Source: Nocardioides islandensis (GTDB lineage: Bacteria; Actinomycetota; Actinomycetes; Propionibacteriales; Nocardioidaceae). Taken from it: DNA of 64,000 bases. Under the pieces are notes generated by a model, which saw only the letters and a program-made list of their open reading frames with translations, was not told the origin of the DNA and searched no databases. A program made the position numbers and the translations under genes. This document shows, piece by piece, positions 61,784 through 64,000 of this stretch (the first letter of the stretch is position 1; every line of letters starts with the position of its first letter). Location of the stretch: NCBI RefSeq assembly GCF_015352455.1, contig NZ_JADKPN010000018.1, forward strand, positions 34,505 through 98,504. Reading direction: 5' to 3'.

Positions 61784-62785
61784 ATGGCGTTCAACCTCCG
61801 CAACCGCAGCTTTGTCAAGGAGGTGGACTTCACCCCGCAGGAGTGGACCTTCCTCCTCGACCTGGCCGCCGACCTCAAGCGCGCGAAGTACGCCGGCTTC
61901 GAGCAGCCGCGACTGACCGGCAAGAACATCGCCCTGATCTTCGAGAAGACGTCGACGCGCACGCGGTGCGCGTTCGAGGTCGCGGCGTTCGACCAGGGAG
62001 CCCGCGTCACCTACCTCGACCCCTCCGGCTCCCAGATCGGCCACAAGGAGTCGATGGCGGACACCGCCCGCGTGCTCGGGCGGATGTACGACGGCATCGA
62101 GTACCGCGGGGCCGCGCAGGCCGACGTCGAGACGCTGGCCGAGCTCGCCGGGGTGCCGGTGTGGAACGGCCTGACCGATGAGTGGCACCCCACGCAGATG
62201 CTGTGCGACATGCTCACCATGCGCGAGCACTGCGACAAGCACGACGGCGAGATCGCCTTCGCCTACCTCGGCGATGCCCGCAACAACGTGGGCAACTCGC
62301 TGCTGGTCGCGGGAGCCATGATGGGGATGGACGTGCGCATCGTCGCGCCCAGGTCGCTCTGGAACCACCAGGACGTCGTCGAGAAGGCGCAACGCATCGC
62401 CCAGGAGACCGGGGCCCGCATCCTCCACACCGAGGACGTCCACGAGGGCGTCGCCGGCGTCGACTTCCTCTACACGGACGTCTGGGTGTCCATGGGCGAG
62501 CCCAAGGAGGTCTGGGCGGAGCGGATCGACCTCCTGCGGCCGTACCAGGTCGACATGGCCACCGTGAAGGCCACCGGCAACCCGGCCGTCAGGTTCATGC
62601 ACTGCCTGCCGGCCTTCCACGACCGTCACACCAAGGTGGGGGAGGAGCTCTTCCAGCAGACCGGGATGGAGGCACTCGAGGTGACCGACGAGGTGTTCGA
62701 GTCAGCGCACTCGATCGTCTTCGACCAGGCCGAGAACCGGATGCACACCATCAAGGCCGTGCTCGTGGCCACGCTGGGAGCCTGA
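61784..62785 (+). CDS. arcB: Ornithine carbamoyltransferase (catabolic)
   Basis: 333 residues. Carbamoyl-phosphate loop FEKTSTRTRCAFEVAAFDQG, SMADTARVLGRMYDGIEYRG, NGLTDEWHPTQMLCDMLTM and the ornithine-side motif MHCLPAFHDRHTKVG. In this operon it splits citrulline to ornithine and carbamoyl phosphate; identical in family to the biosynthetic ArgF, so the direction is inferred from context. Confidence 0.93.
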   Translation: MAFNLRNRSFVKEVDFTPQEWTFLLDLAADLKRAKYAGFEQPRLTGKNIALIFEKTSTRTRCAFEVAAFDQGARVTYLDPSGSQIGHKESMADTARVLGRMYDGIEYRGAAQADVETLAELAGVPVWNGLTDEWHPTQMLCDMLTMREHCDKHDGEIAFAYLGDARNNVGNSLLVAGAMMGMDVRIVAPRSLWNHQDVVEKAQRIAQETGARILHTEDVHEGVAGVDFLYTDVWVSMGEPKEVWAERIDLLRPYQVDMATVKATGNPAVRFMHCLPAFHDRHTKVGEELFQQTGMEALEVTDEVFESAHSIVFDQAENRMHTIKAVLVATLGA

Positions 62786-62786
62786 G

Positions 62787-63749
62787 GTGCGCATCGTGGC
62801 CGCCCTGGGCGGAAACGCGCTGCTCCAGCGGGGGCAGAAGCCCGACGCCGAGGTGCAGGAGGCCAACGTACGACGCGCGGTCGAGGCGCTGGCCCCGCTT
62901 GCGGAGGAGCACGAGCTGGTCGTCACCCACGGCAACGGCCCCCAGGTCGGTGTCCTGGCCCTGCAGAGCGCGTCGGACCCGCACCTGACCACGCCGTACC
63001 CGTTCGACGTCCTGGGCGCCCAGACCCAGGGGATGATCGGCTACTGGATCCTCCAGGCGATGCAGAACCGCCTGCCCGGTCGGCAGGTCGCCGCGATCAT
63101 CAACCAGACCCTCGTCGAGGCGGCCGATCCCGCCTTCGCCGACCCGACCAAGTTCGTCGGCGAGATGTACACCCGCGAGGAGGCGACCCGACTGGCCGCA
63201 GAGCGCGGCTGGACCGTCAAGGCCGACGGCGCCGGCTGGCGACGCGTCGTCGGGTCGCCGCGACCTCGCCGGGTCGTGGAGACCCGCCTGATCAGGTTGC
63301 TGCTGGAGAGCGGAGCAGTCGTGGTCTGCGCGGGAGGTGGCGGGGTTCCCGTCATCCGTGACGAGCGCGGCGAGCTGCGGGGCGTGGAAGCCGTGGTCGA
63401 CAAGGACCTGACCAGCGCCGTCCTCGCCGAGGCGCTCGACGCCGACGTGCTGCTGGTCGCCACCGATGTCGAGCACGTGATGCGGAACTTCGGCCGACCG
63501 GACCAGGCACCCATCCTGCGCGCGACACCCGCGGACCTCCGGCGCCTCGACTTCGCCGGCGGGTCCATGGGGCCCAAGGTCGACGCCGTGTGCCGCTTCG
63601 TCGAGCGGACGGGAGGGATGGCGGCCATCGGTTCGTTGGACGACGCATCGGCCATCGTGGCGGGTCGGGCCGGAACCCTCATCACGCCCAGCGGTGAGTA
63701 CGACCGACTCTCGACGTCGCCCGGTCGTGTGCCTGAGGCCGCGCGATAG
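62787..63749 (+). CDS. arcC: Carbamate kinase
   Basis: 320 residues from GTG 62787, one base after the arcB stop. IVAALGGNALLQRGQKPDAE, VTHGNGPQVGVLALQ, VVVCAGGGGVPVIRDERGEL and GSMGPKVDAVCRFVERTGGM are the family signatures. Makes ATP from carbamoyl phosphate and ADP. Completes fermentative arginine use. Its stop lies within the loop of the terminator. Confidence 0.95.
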   Translation: MRIVAALGGNALLQRGQKPDAEVQEANVRRAVEALAPLAEEHELVVTHGNGPQVGVLALQSASDPHLTTPYPFDVLGAQTQGMIGYWILQAMQNRLPGRQVAAIINQTLVEAADPAFADPTKFVGEMYTREEATRLAAERGWTVKADGAGWRRVVGSPRPRRVVETRLIRLLLESGAVVVCAGGGGVPVIRDERGELRGVEAVVDKDLTSAVLAEALDADVLLVATDVEHVMRNFGRPDQAPILRATPADLRRLDFAGGSMGPKVDAVCRFVERTGGMAAIGSLDDASAIVAGRAGTLITPSGEYDRLSTSPGRVPEAAR

Positions 63750-63770
63750 CGCGTTCCCAGGCACACGACC
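63723..63770 (+). terminator. Terminator overlapping arcC stop
   Basis: A 13-bp perfect stem (GGTCGTGTGCCTG with its complement) around a 22-base loop with a small inner GCGC stem; the loop includes the arcC stop codon. Confidence 0.75.
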
Positions 63771-63888
63771 CGAGCGATCGGTCGGGTATTCCGTCGTCGA
63801 GTGACCTGAAAGCCATCGGAATCAGGGTTGCCAGGGTGCGAGAGGGGTCAGTCGACCTCGCGTGGCGGTAGCGGCGACCGATCGCTCG
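63771..63888. repeat. 14-bp inverted repeat around 90-bp gap
   Basis: CGAGCGATCGGTCG at 63771-63784 and its perfect complement at 63875-63888. The interval between them holds no ORF. Could be ends of a small non-autonomous element or a binding-site pair. It lies between the arcC terminator and the IS element. Confidence 0.55.
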
Positions 63889-63901
63889 TCGACTCCCTAG
63901 G

Positions 63902-64000
63902 TGTACCCGGCCATCACGTTGGTAGCAGGCGGCTGATTGGGGGGTGGCCTCCGAGTGCGCTGTGACGGCGTTGAGTGTTGTAGTGCTCGAGCCAGGGGGC
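63902..64000 (-). mobile_element. IS481-family insertion sequence, right part outside window
   Basis: The element begins TGTACCCGG at 63902, next to CCTAGG (63896-63901). IS481 is known to insert at NCTAGN with 6-bp duplications and to have TGT termini. Only the last ~100 bp lie inside the window, so length and second terminus cannot be seen. Confidence 0.65.
63914..64000 (-). CDS. IS481-family transposase, C-terminal end
   Basis: 28 residues and the stop are visible: WLEHYNTQRRHSALGGHPPI then SRLLPT. The WxxHYNxxRxHSALGG-PP pattern is the C-terminal signature of IS481/IS3-type DDE transposases after the catalytic Glu. The frame shifted by two bases continues to TNVMAGYT and a stop, so a small frameshift near the end is possible. 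The catalytic domain lies outside the window. Confidence 0.75.
   Translation of the reverse strand, partial: APWLEHYNTQRRHSALGGHPPISRLLPT

Overview
The window reads as a chromosomal segment of a high-GC actinobacterium, most likely Nocardioidaceae (Nocardioides-like). The grounds are near-continuous G/C at third codon positions, GAF-ANTAR regulators, a SigB/SigF-class sigma factor with partner-switching proteins, a F420-type LLM oxidoreductase, a cydABDC operon with fused CydDC, and many GTG starts and ATGA/GTGA overlaps. The family assignment is an inference from gene content only. No rRNA, tRNA or CRISPR array was seen.

Left part (1-31.9 kb), general stress and cell envelope. Contents in order: two GAF-ANTAR regulators, a fatty-acid desaturase, small membrane and YtxH/DUF1469/DUF3618-type proteins, a four-gene glycosyltransferase operon (6.1-10.1 kb), an SRPBCC/FAD-oxidoreductase pair, a hemerythrin protein, a Na+/H+ antiporter, an orphan LuxR regulator, a DUF72 protein, several small stress-type proteins, an LLM oxidoreductase, a third GAF-ANTAR protein, a SigB/SigF-like sigma factor, a REC-PAS-PAS histidine kinase, an SDR, a GH13 trehalose-synthase-like enzyme, a PP2C phosphatase / anti-sigma / anti-anti-sigma cassette, a Tat-exported peptidoglycan amidase and Lon. 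Thirteen GGGTAC elements lie in front of these genes (one at 56 kb). Eleven have a GNNT 14-16 bp upstream, as in published SigB-type promoters, and eight lie exactly 9 bp before a start codon, which points to leaderless SigB-class transcription.

Middle part (31.9-42 kb). An OmpR-type two-component system precedes an operon encoding a small Ser/Gln-repeat exported protein, ApbE-like flavin transferase, a ferric-reductase-like membrane protein, a NuoF-like FMN/Fe-S protein, a ferredoxin and a DUF2231 membrane protein. This looks like a trans-membrane electron-transfer module. An 11-bp direct-repeat array fitting an OmpR-type operator sits between the two units. On the other strand lies a sugar operon: UlaA-type PTS EIIC, fused EIIB-EIIA, SIS isomerase and nagA.

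Right part (42-63.8 kb), low-oxygen and fermentative physiology. Contents: USP plus zinc alcohol dehydrogenase, cydA-cydB-cydDC, a CBS/DUF294 protein, a cytochrome b561-like protein, a SHOCT protein, phosphoketolase, a response regulator, DUF4389 and PPOX-type proteins, and a complete arginine deiminase pathway (arcD divergent from arcA-arcB-arcC). A 14-bp palindrome-like box (GGGACCTTNGGCCC-like) resembling DevR/DosR/OsdR sites stands upstream of most of these units, with three copies between arcD and arcA. The right edge is an IS481-family element cut by the window; its end abuts CCTAGG, the NCTAGN target type known for IS481.
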